DNA of 64,000 bases from Eucalyptus grandis (taxonomy: Eukaryota > Streptophyta > Magnoliopsida > Myrtales > Myrtaceae). Numbering within the stretch: position 1 is the stretch's first letter; the number at the start of each line of letters is the position of its first letter. The stretch covers positions 37,872,192-37,936,191 of the forward strand of contig NC_052616.1 of assembly GCF_016545825.1 (NCBI RefSeq). Direction: 5' to 3'. This document shows, one piece after another, positions 12,862 through 26,112 of the stretch. Made by a program: the position numbers and the translations under genes. The notes beneath the pieces were generated by a model, which worked only from the letters and a program-made list of their open reading frames with translations, was not told where the DNA came from and did no database searches.

Positions 12862-13281
12862 GATGGAGAAGGAGATAGGAATGAACCGACCTATGCGTCG
12901 ATTAAGGGAAAGAAAAAATGTTTTTGGGGTAATTTTTTTAGAGTGGCGCAACAGAATTTTGGTTAAGTTTAAAGAATTTCAATTTGTTGAAATGAAGTTC
13001 TAAAAAGGAAAATCGCTGGTTAGAGTTGTACTCGACTATTTTGCTTATGTTGACCTAGTTATTGTAATTAAAGTAGGTTGGTTCCAGAAGCAATGAGTTG
13101 TGTTGAATTGTTTTTGGCTCAAGCAACATCTTGTTGTAATCGATTGTTTTTGTGAAGTAATACAGTTTAATCTGTTAGTGTGTGGAAGTTTTGAGTTGTG
13201 GGGAAACAAGAATGACCCTCGATTATTTTAAAATTCATCACTCAAGGCAACCGGTTTCTAGATGTAGGTTGCCAAGATTAT

Positions 13282-13725
13282 TTGACAACTGTAGTGGATA
13301 CGACAGTTGAGGAACCGAAGATGGAGAACATAGCCATGGTATGGAAGTTTTCTGAGGCATTTCCTAAAGAATTACCTGGTTTGCCCCCAAAAAGGGAGAT
13401 CGAGTTCATGATTGAGTTAGCCCCTAAGACGGAGCTAATCTCTAAGGCTCCTTACCATGTGGCGTTGTCAAAATTGAAGGAATTGAAGGTGCATATATAG
13501 GAATTGTTAGATAGGGGATTTATACACCCTAGTGCATCACCTTGGGTAGCACCATTTCTATTTGTGAGGAAGAAAGATGGGTTGTTGCACTTTTGCATCG
13601 ACTACCGGCAACTCAACCGAGTGATGATCAAGAACAAGTATCCGTTGCAAAGGATTGACGATCTATTTGAGGTAGGCCACTTTTCAAGTCTTATGGCCAT
13701 CCTCATAATTAAATCGGAAGTATAG
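13282..13725 (+). pseudogene. Reverse transcriptase N-terminal fragment (Ty3/gypsy)
   Basis: Two abutting pieces, separated by a stop at 13498-13500, read as the start of a Ty3 RT: FPKELPGLPPKREIEF, then [36 protein letters not shown] and [12 protein letters not shown]. The catalytic palm, RNase H and upstream protease are missing; sequence jumps directly to the integrase region at about 13745. This is an internally deleted, non-functional pol. Confidence 0.8.
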
Positions 13726-13739
13726 CTAAGAATCAAGAC

Positions 13740-14560
13740 GTTGCAGTTGATAGACCCAGAGACCTAGAAGATTCTGCAGGAAGACACAGACAAGAGAAAG
13801 GCTAATTTTCAAGTCATCAAGGACGGAACACTAAGATTTCATGGACGATTGTGTGTACTCGATGATGTGGAGCTTAAGCAAGAGATCTTGTCAGAAACTC
13901 ATCGTAGTAGTTACAGTATTCTTCTAGACAATACGAAGATGTGTCAGAATCTACGTCAACACTATTGTTAGATTGGTATGAAGAAAGATACCACTAGACA
14001 TGTCGCCAAGTGCTTGACGTGCTAACAAGAGAAAGCACGACATTGCAAACCTAGAGGATGTTTGCATCTCTTGAGATTCCCGAGTAGAAGTGGGAACATA
14101 TCATGATGGAATTTGGTGATGGAGTTACCAAGGAGTCAGAGAGGTAATGATTCGGTATGGGTTGTGGTCGTATGAAAGGACTTTGCATTGGACAGATATA
14201 CTGAGTTGTATGTGCGCCAGATAGTTCGACTGCATGGAGTACTAGCAACGATCACGTCAGATCGAGACCAAAGGTTACAGACCGCCTTGTGAACGAAGTT
14301 GCAGTATAGCACGACCTATCATCCGCAGATGAATGGCCAGTTTGAGCGGATGATTTAAACCCTCGAGGACATGCTACAAGCTTGCGTGTTAGACTTCAAA
14401 AGAAGTTGAGAGGAACAACTTCATCTAGTTGAGTCTTCTACTACAATAGTTATTAGCAGAGCATTTAGATGGCACTGTTTGAAGCATTGTATGGCAGAGA
14501 GTGTAGAACTCCAGTTTATTAGGATGAAGTTAGAGAGCGGAAGGTTGCTGGCCTAGAGTT
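13740..14560 (+). pseudogene. Integrase fragment of the Tekay-like Ty3 element
   Basis: The broken translation shows KDGTLRFHGRL, a zinc-binding region ending KDTTRHVAKCLTC, then RGNDSVWVVV, YTELYVRQIVRLHG, ITSDRD and TTYHPQMNGQFERM. These are the order and wording of Ty3 integrase (HHCC domain then D,D-E core). At least six stops interrupt it. It aligns with the integrase pieces of the minus-strand element at 57635-58562. No chromodomain is discernible before the polypurine tract. Confidence 0.75.
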
Positions 14561-14841
14561 AGTTCAACAATTAGTGGATATCATCACAGTTATTTAAGAA
14601 AGACTTAGGACTACTTAGAGTCATCAGAAAAGTTATGCAGATAAGCGGCGAAGACCGATTTTGATAATGGATCAAAAAGAGCAAGTGCTGCGTACCAAGA
14701 CAATCCCCTTGGTGAAAGTGGTTTAGCAACACCATGGGACAAAAGGAGCTACTTGAGAAAGCAAAGAATTGATGAGACGATGATACCCCCACGTTTTTTA
14801 AGAAGAATTGTAATGGTTTAAATTTTGATGATGAAATTTTT

Positions 14842-14857
14842 ATAAGAATGGAAGAGT
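14842..14857 (+). other. Polypurine tract before the 3' LTR
   Basis: TAAGAATGGAAGAGT directly precedes the LTR start (TATGATATCCTGAATTTCG). The minus-strand relative has the corresponding TAAGAGGAAGAGT at its internal/LTR junction (57076-57089). Confidence 0.6.
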
Positions 14858-16902
14858 TATGATATCCTGAATTTCGACCCTGTCTCAATAAAATTAAATG
14901 GACTTTTCTAACATGCCTATGGTCATTTTTCTCGGAGCTGATCACTCACAAGTTAACCAACCTATTAGGTGAAGCTGTTAAGGAATATAACCATGGTAAA
15001 ATCCCTAAAAGCTACTCGGCAGGTTGGATTAGACTAAAATCGCATATGGTTGATTTTAACCATGAAATTAAACTCGGTTTTGGGAATCAAAAGTTTGACC
15101 GTGTGACAATTTATTTTTACAATCATGTCTCATCTTTTGAAGAAATATTGTCGAGCCAGGAATTTTTATAGAAAATCGAAATTTGGCAAATTTAAACAAA
15201 GGAATTTTAGAGGGGCATTTTTAAGTTGATTTTTGGCCTTCAAAATGAGTGCATTGGTGAGGGAAATTATGGAATTCTTTTGGGCACCTTAGAGTGAATT
15301 TTTGGCCGCCAAATCATTTTGCTTTGTGGAGCAAATGGTGGAGATTCGTAGGGCAGCTTCAAGAAGATGAATCGGTCACCAAATTGAATTAATTGGTGAG
15401 GACATCGAGAGAAAAGGGCTGGAAATTCGTATGGGCACATTGGCTGCCATTTTTGGTTACCAAATTGGGTTGTTTTGTGAAGCTTTGGAGAGAAATTAAC
15501 CATTGGTTGGCATATTGACTTCCTTGGGTTGAATTAGAGAAACTTTGGGCCACCAAATTGAATTAAATGGTTGGGAAAAGAAAGGAAATTTGTAGGGATG
15601 CTAAAGGTGTCATCTTTGGCATTCAATTTGGCTTGTTCAAGAAGTTTTGGGAGGAAAAAAGGTGGCTACTGGATAGAGCTTGAACTTTGGTGGCTACACT
15701 CAAGTATTTATGATATTTAGGGTGGAGTTTGAAAGCGCCTTGTCCCCCTTTGTTCCCCCTATAGAGTTACTGCTGTTTCTTCTTCTTCTTCTTCAACTTC
15801 TTCATTTTCAGCCTTTGAATTCACCATTTTTTTCTCTGTCCTTGCTGCAACTCATAAGCAAAACCAGAGAACCAACCCAGGCCAACTCAACCAAGCCAGC
15901 CAGCCCTTACACCGAAACCACTAGCACCCGCCGAAGATACCACTCACTCGTGACCAGCCCCCACCGTCCGCTCGAGCTACTCGCGTTTCGTCCAACTGCA
16001 GCTAAGGCCGCCCGTCACAGCCACCTCCACCCGCCGCTCTGCCATCCCTCCTCAAGCTAGCCACCTCAGCTAGCATTCAGCACCATCCTAACCCTCTCGA
16101 CCAGCCTATCAACCAGCTCTTCTCAGCATTCAACCGAACCAGTTTTCCAGTGTGAGCAGTAGACTTGTTTGTTGTTTTTTAGTGCCATCTAAGGCTCCTT
16201 TGGGGCTGCCGTAGGCACGGGATCTCACCGCCATCATGTCGCCGTTGCTGTGAACCCATTTGCTCACTAATCCGGTGAGTTAACACCCTAATCCTTGATT
16301 ATGTTGTTAATTACGCCTAAGGAGTTAGATTAGTATTAATTAGCTTATTTAGATTAGTAGTAAGTGAGATTAAGCCTTAAAATGGATTAGTGTTAATCAA
16401 ATGGATGAGATTAGCACTAATGAGAATGTATTTGTCCAATTCAGTGGACTTTCTACAGATCTGGTTTATGGACCCTCAATGTTTACCATTTTTTTGTGGA
16501 TTGAAATGTGCTAAGACTTTGAGGTTGATTCCTTCTTGAAAAAAGTTTTAGACATCTTCAACTATAATGTATATTTTTACCAAGATTTTATGGATTTTAA
16601 AAGAGTATGATTTCAACTTCGTCAAAAACAAACAGAACCCTTGTTTTTGCTGGAACTAGTGACCTTTTGGGATTCAATGGATTTTCATTAACTCTTAGGG
16701 TTCGAATTTCAAAATAGTTTCTTCACGAAAGTTTTTTTTCACATCTTTTAGTTTAACATAGTCACATTTCAGATCAAATGGACAAGTGTTGGACCTTGAA
16801 CCAAACTGATTTTGGAAAATAGACCTTTTGGAAACATACCAAGTTTTTGCACTAGATTGAGCGATTTATTGAGCTAAATCAAGAAAGATCTGGATTAATG
16901 TG

Positions 16903-19725
16903 TGTCGCGACCAATTTTTCGGGTGTGAACCACCTAAGGTTTGACTAATGGATTGTTAAGCCTAGACTTAACTCGGGCTCTCCCAAGCTCATACCAATTC
17001 GCGACTTAGGTTCAAATTTCTTAACATACAAATGGATTTTATTTAGGAGTCGCCACTAATCAATTTATGGTAGGTCGATTAGACACCTAAGTAAAATAAT
17101 AGGAGAATTACTTTACTCCTACGAACTAGAGACTAAAGGTACGGGGACTTGGTTACATTAAATTTCTCTAATGCCCTTTCGGTACATTTCCCTTTTATTT
17201 TAAAAAATATTTTCCAGGCAGCTTGAATTAATTTTAATTTACCTCCCTAACATGTGAGGTGATCATGCAGGTGCGCAAATCATCAATTTAGCACTCAAGA
17301 AAGTAAATGAATAAATTGCAGAACTTACCTCAAAGCAACAAAAGCATCTGCAGTGTTAAATTAAAATCCACATCAACAATCCTAGATATGATTTCTAATT
17401 TACACGCAAACATTCAATTTTTGTTTTCATTTTTTTAATGAGAATCATGCAATGCATACTAATATGAAATAATATGACATGGCAACATGACCTAAACTAT
17501 ATGACGTAAGTAAAGTAATTCATAAAGAAATGCAATAATTAAATGCAATCTAAATGACCTAATTCTAATGACGGGCAATTTATAATTAAACAAACCTAAT
17601 TCTATATGACGTGAATTTTATGAACCTATCTTATATGACGTGCACATAATGCCCTAATTCTAATTTTTTCTTTTATGAAATTCGAAATTAAAATTGCCAA
17701 ATAATTAAACATGCAATTCAAATTTAAAACTAACATCCTAAATGAATACATTTTTTTTTTTTTTAAAAAAATCAAAATAAAATCCCTATCCTAAATATGC
17801 AATCTATTTCAAAGATATCATCTATCCTAGATATCATCCAAATATGCATTTTTTTAGAAAATGACCAACTAACCTATCGTGCCATCAATCCTAATTTACA
17901 TGGGATGCAAAATGCAATTTTTTTGTGTTTTCAAATCATCCATGGTCATTCAAAACGTTATATGTCACTCAACTTGAAATATGAACTCAATTATCTCGCC
18001 AATAAAATTAATAAATTGATCTTAAGTCTTAAAGATCAAAATATCAATTTTTACTTCCCATGAATAATTATTCTATCTAAAGTCTTATAGATAGAATAAA
18101 AATTCATGCGGTTGTGAATTGGACGTTACATCAGGGATTTCAACCATGCAACTATTTCAAATAAAGAAATAATATATCGAAACTAAAATAAGATAAAGCA
18201 AATTTACCTAAATAAATTAAATCTACCTAAAAATAAACCTATCAAATAAGATAAAACAAATTTCTACCTAAATTTTGATTTTTTCCTAAAAGTCCGATGG
18301 TAGATTGAACCCCAGTGGAGACTCAACGCAACTCCGATAAAGGGCAGCGGCAATGGTGTCGCTAGGGGTGGTTCACCGGGGGAACGGGTCACCGTTCGGA
18401 GTGGGAGATTGTCCGTCGGAGCTTTGGCGAGGATCGATGATGGCTAGATTGGCAGTGAGCGGTCTGGCGACAGCAGCAGGTCGCGGGTGGTGTTGCGGGT
18501 CGGTAGTGGGAACTGGCTACGAACGAACCAGGAGCAGCATCGGGGACATCGCAAGTCAGCGCGGGCTGCAGGCGAGACGCGACGGTGGCGGGCGGAGCGA
18601 CAAGCAGCGATGGCTGGTGGTCACTCGGGCGCGGGAGCGGCGATCGGCAGGAGGCGAGCTGCTACGGGATGGGCTGCCCGGAGCGATGAGGGTGCTCTCA
18701 TGGGTTGCGGGGTGGTTTGCTGGTGTCACTGACGGAGGCACAACATACCGAATTAGAATCGGCTGGGTCACGAGTTGTAGAGACCCAAACAGAAGGTGGG
18801 GAAGCAGCAACGATAGATGTTGGACCGACGAGTGGGGCTTGAATGGCTTCAGGGGTGTGCAGGCGATTGAACGGAGACAACGTCGCTGTTGGGCTTCAGG
18901 GATTGCGACCAGTGGGTCGGGATGACTGGTGGAATAGCGGCGGTGGCGCGAGCGCTTGTGTTAGTCGGCGAGGGGCTCACCGAAGAAAAGAAATAGTGTG
19001 TTTTTTTTTTTTTAACTTTTTCCTCTCTCCTTTGCTTTCTCTTTCTCTGTTCGCACATCCCTCTCACTCTGTCTTCGTACACTCTCTCTCTCTCTCTGCC
19101 TTTTATTTTTCTGCTTTTCAATAGAAACCTTAAAGAATTATGTTTGACTTTTCTTCTCCCTAAAGCTTGAAAACTTCTAGCTTCTCTTGTGAATTTTTCC
19201 TTTGAAAACCAAGAAAGAGCCCCCCCGATTGAACTCCGTACGCATCCTTTTATAGACGAAACAAAATGTGATCTTTTTTGTTAATATTTTCATCTCACGA
19301 ATATTGCTTATAATCTCTTGATCACAAAAATCCTTATCTCATGAATATTCTCCCCTGATTTCATCATCTATTGATAAAGATAAGATTACAATGTGATTTT
19401 CTTAATTTCCAAAAATCATGATAATATCGCATCAAATCTTAATTTTTCACAAGATAATTAATTAAAAATAACGACGGGCTTGGGTTAATTTTCTCCTTTC
19501 ATAGGCCTAGCCTGGCCTGCCGAACTAGAGCTTAGAAATATTAATTCGAACCCATCCACCACCAATCCTAAAAAAAAATGCAAAACATGTAAATTAAAAA
19601 TAAATGCACCTAAAAATTATATGCTATGCAATTGAATTATAATATTTTTTTCTTAGGGGTTAAAAATTAATCCCTAATTTATATGCAATAAATGACTAAA
19701 TGGGTTACCCAAAATTTAGGTGTCA
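16903..19725 (-). repeat. 3' LTR (by element orientation) of the Tat-like element
   Basis: It runs from TGTCGCGACC to TTTAGGTGTCA and is closely similar along its whole length to 26113-28956. About 650 bp (18340-18990) is strongly GC-rich, followed by a CT-rich run (19015-19100); the surroundings are AT-rich. The right LTR ends with an extra ACA, so the exact inner boundary is uncertain by 3 bp. The open frame at 18353-18925 lies inside this LTR and is not conserved as a frame in the other copy. Confidence 0.85.
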
Positions 19726-19741
19726 GCTGCCCCTCTTTGAA
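19726..19741 (-). other. Polypurine tract of the Tat-like element
   Basis: On the minus strand the sequence entering the LTR reads CTTCAAAGAGGGGCAGC, followed by TGACACC, the LTR start. This fits a minus-strand element whose 3' LTR is on the left. Confidence 0.7.
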
Positions 19742-19955
19742 GGTGAGCTCGTAGATGTTGCCTACAAAGATAAATTGAGACCTAAATTTTGGTCATGCGT
19801 ATGCAATGAATGATTTTGTTGGAAAATGAATTCCATTTTTTGATGCAACTTATATGATGCATGGAAATGCTAATGTAGATGATAAAAGAACCTACCTAGA
19901 ATGACTTACCTTCAAGAATGGTATAGTGATTCAAGATAGTTGGTGTTACATGTTC

Positions 19956-20475
19956 AGGACTTGTACCTTTCTACGGTCGCCTAAAATAGTAACGAAGAGA
20001 CTACTTTCCTAGGACCTGTACCTTTCTATGGTCGCCTAGTAGGGCAGTGTTTGGTTATATCTAGGACCCGTACCTTTCTCCGGTCGCCTTGACGAAAAAA
20101 TTGATTTTCCAGGACCTGTACCTTTCTATGGTCGCCTGAATGGGAAATTGCTTTTCCAGGACTCGTATCTTTCTACGGTCGCCTGTTAGAGCAATAAATG
20201 TTGTCTAGGACCCATATCTTTCTATGGTCGCCTAAATAGGGATTCGCTTTCCAGGACCCATATCTTTCTACGGTCGCTTAAATAAGGAATCATTTTCCAG
20301 GACCTGTACCTTTCTATGGTTGCTTGAACTGAGGTAATTGCTTTTCCAGGACATGTACCTTTCTACGGTCACCTGTTAGAGCAATAAGGTTGTCTAGGAC
20401 CCGTACATTTCTACGATCGCCTAAACTGAGATTTTGCTTGGCTAGGACCCGAACCATTCTTCGATCACCCAACGT
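19956..20475 (-). repeat. Tandem array A: 11 copies of a unit of about 46-60 bp
   Basis: Each unit has a conserved core of about 27 bp, AGGACC(T/C)GTACCTTTCTA, then (T/C)GGTCGCCT. A variable AT-rich tail of 20-35 bp follows. Eleven cores can be counted. In element orientation the array lies between gag and the 3' LTR, where Ogre-type elements are known to carry tandem repeats. Confidence 0.85.
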
Positions 20476-20527
20476 TGCAATCTAGGGAAGAATCTTTGGG
20501 GACAACTCAATCAAGTGTCGATTATAA

Positions 20528-20879
20528 GGGACTCTGGGCTATGAAAGCACGCTAGGTCAATATAAACGAACATCGGGCTACGAAAGCACACCGAGTCGAT
20601 GAAGATGGGCCCTAGGCTACGAAAGCACGCCAGGTCAATATAAATGGACATCGGGCTACAAAAGCACGCCGAGTCAATAAAGATGAACTCTAGGCTACGA
20701 AAGCACGCCAGCTCAATATAAAGGGACTCTGGGCTACAAAAGCACATCAAGTCAATACAAATGGACTTTGGGCTACAAAAGCACGCTAGGTCAATATAAA
20801 GGACTCTAGGCTATGAAAGCACATCAGGTCAATGAAATGGACACTGGACTACAAAAGCACGCCGGGTCAATTTAAAAGG
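20528..20879 (-). repeat. Tandem array B: nine copies of a 38-39 bp unit
   Basis: The unit is approximately GGACTCTGGGCTACGAAAGC, then ACGCCAGGTCAATATAAAT. Nine units follow one another almost without gaps. Because 39 is a multiple of three, a minus-strand frame stays open across six of them (20511-20750), giving a cysteine-containing periodic peptide; this is probably incidental. Arrays A and B are adjacent but unrelated in sequence. Confidence 0.85.
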
Positions 20880-23614
20880 ACAGCTTGACCAAGTCAAGTG
20901 TCGAGAATGGGTAGAGATATACTTACCTGATGATATCTCTGATTCTTGGGGATATGTCTTTTGGAACTTAGATATCCTGTGGAGGCCTCTCACCTCCGGG
21001 TAGAAATAAATTTGGAACATTAAGGATGCACCTTGAATGTTCATGATGGTTTCTCATCTCCTAATATCATGAGGTATTTTGAAAGGAACCTGAATGTCAG
21101 GAGCTCTTGGGTCTTTTGAGAAAACATTATCTGTCGGACATGATTAGAACAAAAATGCATTCACCAAAGAAATAAGCAATTAAGGCTATTCTGGAATGCA
21201 TAATTCAAAATCTACTGAAGCTTTTATCAATTCAATCAAGGTTCATGCATAATGACTTTTGCATCGCCCAAATTTCCACTAGAGAAAATTATCGTTCAAG
21301 ACAATTTTCACTCATGACATGGATTTCTTAAGAATACTAAATGAGAGACTTTCGGTTAAAAATGACTTTCGCTCACTCTCATTTAGAATGGCTATTTTAT
21401 GCGAATCACTCAATTTCATCATATCAACATGGGTCCGATAATTCTCGCAAGCGGTACAATCCTACCAATCTAAGAGGTCTTTAACAGAGACCATAATGTG
21501 GGCTTGGGCAACGGCTTAACAAATGGACTCTTTGAGTCAAGGCTATTAAATGAACAGTCTTGTAATCATCTCCAGGTTTACAAGTCAAGAACCCTGCAAA
21601 ATGAAAAAGAAATAATCTTGCTCGCACTTCTTCGAGCAATGCTTATAAACATATAAACTCCTATGTTAATTCAAAGGCTCTAATCTGAAGAGACTTTGTA
21701 AGGGACGTAACGTAGGTTGGGTTCATGGGTTGAGAAATGAAAGGATCATTAGGCTCAAAATGTGTGTAAAATGTGAGAGTTGATGATCATCTTGGCATTG
21801 CCACCAGTTTTGTTTTTCACCATCGGGGATTATCTTCATGAAGTCCCCCATTGATTGTAGAAACTTGGCATTTGAGTTCTTTGGGTATTGCTCCATTGGG
21901 ATTCAATTCTTGTAATTGACAGTCACCTATCTTGATTTTTTTTTCATCTATGGGCATTGGCCTTGCTTTTACTAGGCACACCGCTTTTTCATGCCCCTAG
22001 TTCTCATGCATTTTTTCTTCACTTATTTTTCATGGGCATTGGCCTTGCTTTTACCAGGCACACTACTTTTTCATGCCCATTAGTTCTATTTTGAATGCAA
22101 TTCTTACTTTGAATGACACTTGAACTTTCAAAGGTCCTCATCTGCCTTTTGCCTTGCCCTAGTGTAGGGGATGATCACCAATTGGGTTTAAAGAAATGAA
22201 ATTGCAGACTCAAGTGGGCTATGCAAAGGATATAAGTGTATGGGATAGAGAAAGAAATGTTGTTCATCATCCTAAGGCACTTAAATTAACGCATGATTTC
22301 AATGTAATAGCACTACTTGAATATTGATGCAAGTGAAAGTAAGAAAATTTCAATTCATTTTCCTTACCTCAAGATGCCATTTTATTTCCTAGCTACCCCG
22401 ATGTGGGGTGATTCTTGACAGGGGTGATTTGAAAAGAATATCCATAAATGTATGGGCTCAAAAGGATTAAGCAATGGATCACCTGTAGTATTTGGGATAG
22501 AGAAATGAATTGCCTCTCATCATTTCAGTTGCCGTACCTTTTGCGAGAGAACTCTTTACCTTGTGTATATGAACCTTCCTACACTTATCTCACAAGTGTA
22601 TGAGTAGGGGACTGTGTATAGGATAATGTTTGCCTTTCATCATCCCGACTCGTCTCATTTAGTATGCTCAAACAATGCCACATCATTCATTAAATTAGTC
22701 CATCTTGATGTTCTTTAGTGGAATTGGTGGATAAAACATGTAAAAGTCATCATGCAAAATCCTTTCTTTTTAAAAGAGCTCAACAGCTTTAGGCATGAAA
22801 TATTGTCAACTTTAAAACAAACAATTTTCCACACTAAAAAATGGTTTTAAGCATTTATTCAGGGGTTGCTCCACAAAGGGATTGCCTCAGCACTTGATGT
22901 CTTTGGATTGTCCTTATAATTGAGGACTAAAAATTCACTTTTGCCCCTGCACAAGAGAATGTGCATCAATATGATACTATGCAACATCAAAGTAAATTCA
23001 AATTGCACATCCATTTTGGCTCAAATCGAGATTTTATCCCAGTCGAGTCACTACCAAAATCTGTTATGTCCCAAATTGGTCATCTCTTCCACCAGGGAAT
23101 GATGGTCCTCTTTTACTTGCCCCAAATCTTTTTCATTGCAAGTGCGCTCTAAACTCGTTGATCACAAGTCAAGTTTATGATCATTGAAACTTGATATGTT
23201 ATTCTCATATGTCCCTTGTCATAACAAGTTATAGAATTATGCTCTGAGACAAGAAGCAAATGTGTCAGACAAACAAACAGGTTTAATCTGCTACAAGCTT
23301 TGGGGAATTTTTTTTTTTTTACTTTTTGAAATTTTCTTATGAGGAAACATGAAGAAGCCCAGTCCTCAGGATTTCTCCGTAGATGATATTTTCTTTTCAT
23401 GGTTGGATATCGTCATTGGACTGGTTTGGTATACTCCATCATGTCCCCAAAATTGAAAATAAAATTGTAATTTCATTGAATAGAATCAAATGAATTACAT
23501 TATTGGAATGAAAAATGCAAACAAGCCAAACCCTAAAAGCGAAAGCGATAATTGAAATTTCAAAAAGCAGAGAATCATAAACAAAACTTGAAATCCTAGG
23601 AGATAAGAACTTCT
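20880..23614 (-). other. Non-coding interior of the Tat-like element
   Basis: There is no recognisable protein on either strand. This is where pol would be expected. A direct repeat of GGGCATTGGCCTTGCTTTTAC, then AGGCACAC and TTTTTCATGCCC, occurs at about 21953-22000 and 22030-22080. The short frames at 22920-23152 and 23149-23400 have no family features. Confidence 0.6.
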
Positions 23615-24940
23615 TCACTCAGTGACAGCATTTGTGCCTTCATCATGGTTGGGCAGAGGATTTTTCTGATTACTGCTGAAAGATAATGCCTTTGTATCCA
23701 AGAGATCTTGGACCTTATGCTTCAAAACATAGCAATCATCAATGGAGTGACCAACCTCTCCCGTGTGATAGTCACACTTTTTGGAGGGATTATATGCAGG
23801 ATAGTGCTCAGGATTTGGTCACTTTGGCTCCAAAGAAAGTAATCCCTTCTTTTGGAGGACAGGCAAAACTTTGGATAGGGGCCCAGGAAGAGGTGTGAAC
23901 TGTCTTCTAACATTACGTCGTCGATTAGGGAGCTGATGTTCTCCACCTTGTTGATCAGTAGAAATCTTAGTTACTAGAGTGCAACCATGATTCAGTTGAG
24001 AATATGTCATATTAATCTCAGCTTCAAGGTCCTTCTCCCTCTTGGTAGAAAACATTTTGTTAGATGGCTTAGTAAACCACCCTTCTCTTATCCCCATCTC
24101 AATTTGTTCTCCCACGGGAACAAGTTGGTTGAAGTTTTCGACATATGTGCTAGCCATCCGGTTACGGAACTCAGATGGAAGAGTCTTGATGAACAACTTC
24201 ATCAATTCCTTATCAGTAGGCTCAGGAGTGATTTGAGCTGCCATATTTCGCCATCTCATGGCATACTCCTTGAATGATTCACTCCTCTTCTTCTCAATTC
24301 TCTCAAGATCTTCTTGGGAAGGTGCGATGTCCATATTGAACTTATAATGCTTGAGGAACGCGTTAGCCACTTCGTTCCAAGTGTCAAAGAGGTTCACATT
24401 CTTCATCACATACCAATTCAAAGCGGACCCAGTCAAACTTGCATGAAACGATTAGATCATGAGAGGCTCATTCTTCACATACTGGGCCATGCGTACGTGG
24501 TACATCTGCAAATGAGCCTTTGGGCAGGAAGTACCGTCATATTTCTCGAACTACAGCATCTTAAACTTTTTCGGCATCTTGACTTTCTCGTAAATTGACA
24601 AGTCTAATGGGAGTGAACTCCGCGACTCTTGCAATTGTTTCAGTTTCTCTTCAAGTTTGGCGAAGCGTTCATCCTGTTCCGCCTTAGGGACATTGTCAGG
24701 CTTAACCTTTTCGGTAGTGACAAACAATGGGTCATCCTCCAGTTCAGGCATGTTGTCATCGTCAATTTGAGTCTTGTTCGTCTGCTTTGGGACTACAATC
24801 TCGGGGGGAGCGGGCGTAAGGGTCTGATTTACTTGGAGATATTGCATTTGAGTTGTCATAAGTTGCATAAAGGTGAACAACTGTTTGAGTTGGTCTTCCA
24901 CGGCAGACATACGATCTCGCATTTCGACTTGGTCGGCCAT
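23615..24940 (-). pseudogene. Tat-type gag (Retrotrans_gag) with nonsense codons
   Basis: The start is ATG at 24940 (MADQVEMRDRMSAVEDQLKQ), followed by a coiled-coil-like N-terminus and an acidic stretch. In the same frame come CPKAHLQMYHVRMAQYVKNE, LTGSALNWY, FKEYAMRWRNMAAQI and PEPTDKELMKLFIKTL, all typical of plant Ty3 capsid. The C-terminus has a knuckle-like CDYHTGEVGHSIDDCYVLKH. There are about 441 codons to the TGA at 23615-23617. In-frame stops lie at 24551-24553, near 24450, and just past 23819. The phase is otherwise kept, so decay is recent and by point change. Gag would assemble cytoplasmic particles. Confidence 0.85.
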
Positions 24941-26091
24941 CCGTTATCAGCTAATTGGATAAAAGTAATGTAAGAACCAATGACAAGATAGGAAAATGGC
25001 CCATGACAATGGTTTGATCGCCTGATTTTATTTGAAATTTGAACCAAATTCCCTAACAGTGAACTAAGAATTGAAATCAAAGTCCCTAAACATTGAACTA
25101 AAAAGAAAAATTGAGCTAGAAATCAAAGTCCCTAAACATTGAACTAAGAATTGAAATTCAAGACATCTCATTTTATATGCTTTCGTGATTCCAACACCTT
25201 GCGAAGCTTCTTATTTTCCGCTTCAATCATTTCCACTTTCCGCTTAAGATTCAATTTGTGCTCGTTGAGTGGGCTTCTCAGTCACATGAGGGACTACTGG
25301 ACCTAAGGCCTAGTCACCTTGATCTAACTAGTCCAGCCACATTTTGATCTTTTTTTGGGAGCGGAAATGAATTGTACATCGGTTTTCCCCATTGCATATA
25401 AAACAAGATTGACAACGAAACCTATTGCCATGGACCGACAAAATTACAATAAAGTAAATAAATTGCGAAGAATTTAGACAACTTACTTTCACCGGAAAAT
25501 GGATGACAATCACATAGACACATGCATGAAAAATGAGGCTCAATTTCTGTCTAAATGGCTTAACAAGGTGGAGCTAAGAGGATGATTTGACCGTTGCAAT
25601 CTCGCATTAACGTGTCAGGTCCTCCTAACCCCGGCTTAGTTGAATGGAATACCCAATAATCATGCAGTCTCGCGGATATGGACAAACGCATTCGACACCA
25701 TGAAAGATATTTCGGGAAAGAGAAGGTCAACCTCTACATAGCAGTCTCGCTTTGGAGGAAGTATCATTCTCAACACCATCCTAGAAATCCTATCACAGCC
25801 TAGGTCCGACCACAAGTTGTGTGTGCAATAGTGTAGTGCTAAAAGCAATAAAACATGCACAACAATTTAAATGCAAACAACACTTCCATAGTTTTAATTC
25901 AAACATGCATCCCTAACTCCAACGTGCAAGACAGGGGTTAGCAAAGACTACTCCCCTTATGCATCCCATTTGCAAGAACATTTAACACCTTAAGAATGTT
26001 AGGGACGTACCTGAGATCCTCGCTGCCAAACAAAAACATTTTTAAAAGAAAAGAAAAATTGGCCTAAGTCCACTAAGTGTATTAACACAAG
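24941..26091 (-). other. 5' untranslated interior of the Tat-like element
   Basis: About 1.15 kb lies between the PBS and gag. Ogre elements have an extra ORF1 here, but only short frames are visible and none is convincing. A CCCTAAACATTGAACTAA phrase is repeated at about 25084 and 25129. Confidence 0.5.
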
Positions 26092-26109
26092 TCCCCAGTG
26101 GAGTCGCCA
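26092..26109 (-). other. Primer-binding site, tRNA-Arg type
   Basis: On the minus strand this reads TGGCGACTCCACTGGGGA, three bases after the LTR end. It is complementary to a tRNA 3' end with acceptor TGGAGTC, discriminator G, and CCA, as in plant tRNA-Arg. That primer type is associated with Ogre/Tat elements and fixes the minus orientation. Confidence 0.8.
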
Positions 26110-26112
26110 AGC

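Noticed and set aside
18353..18925. 190-codon Gly/Arg-rich frame
   Set aside because: It falls in the GC-rich block of a Tat-like LTR. The matching part of the other LTR (27560-28180) breaks the frame, so it is composition-driven.
20511..20750. Cys-rich repetitive peptide
   Set aside because: It stays open because the unit is 39 bp. No start context, signal peptide or conservation outside the array.
19956..20879. CRISPR-like alternation of repeats and variable spacers
   Set aside because: A plant nuclear context, degenerate repeats, related 'spacers' and a position inside an LTR element show that these are ordinary tandem repeats.
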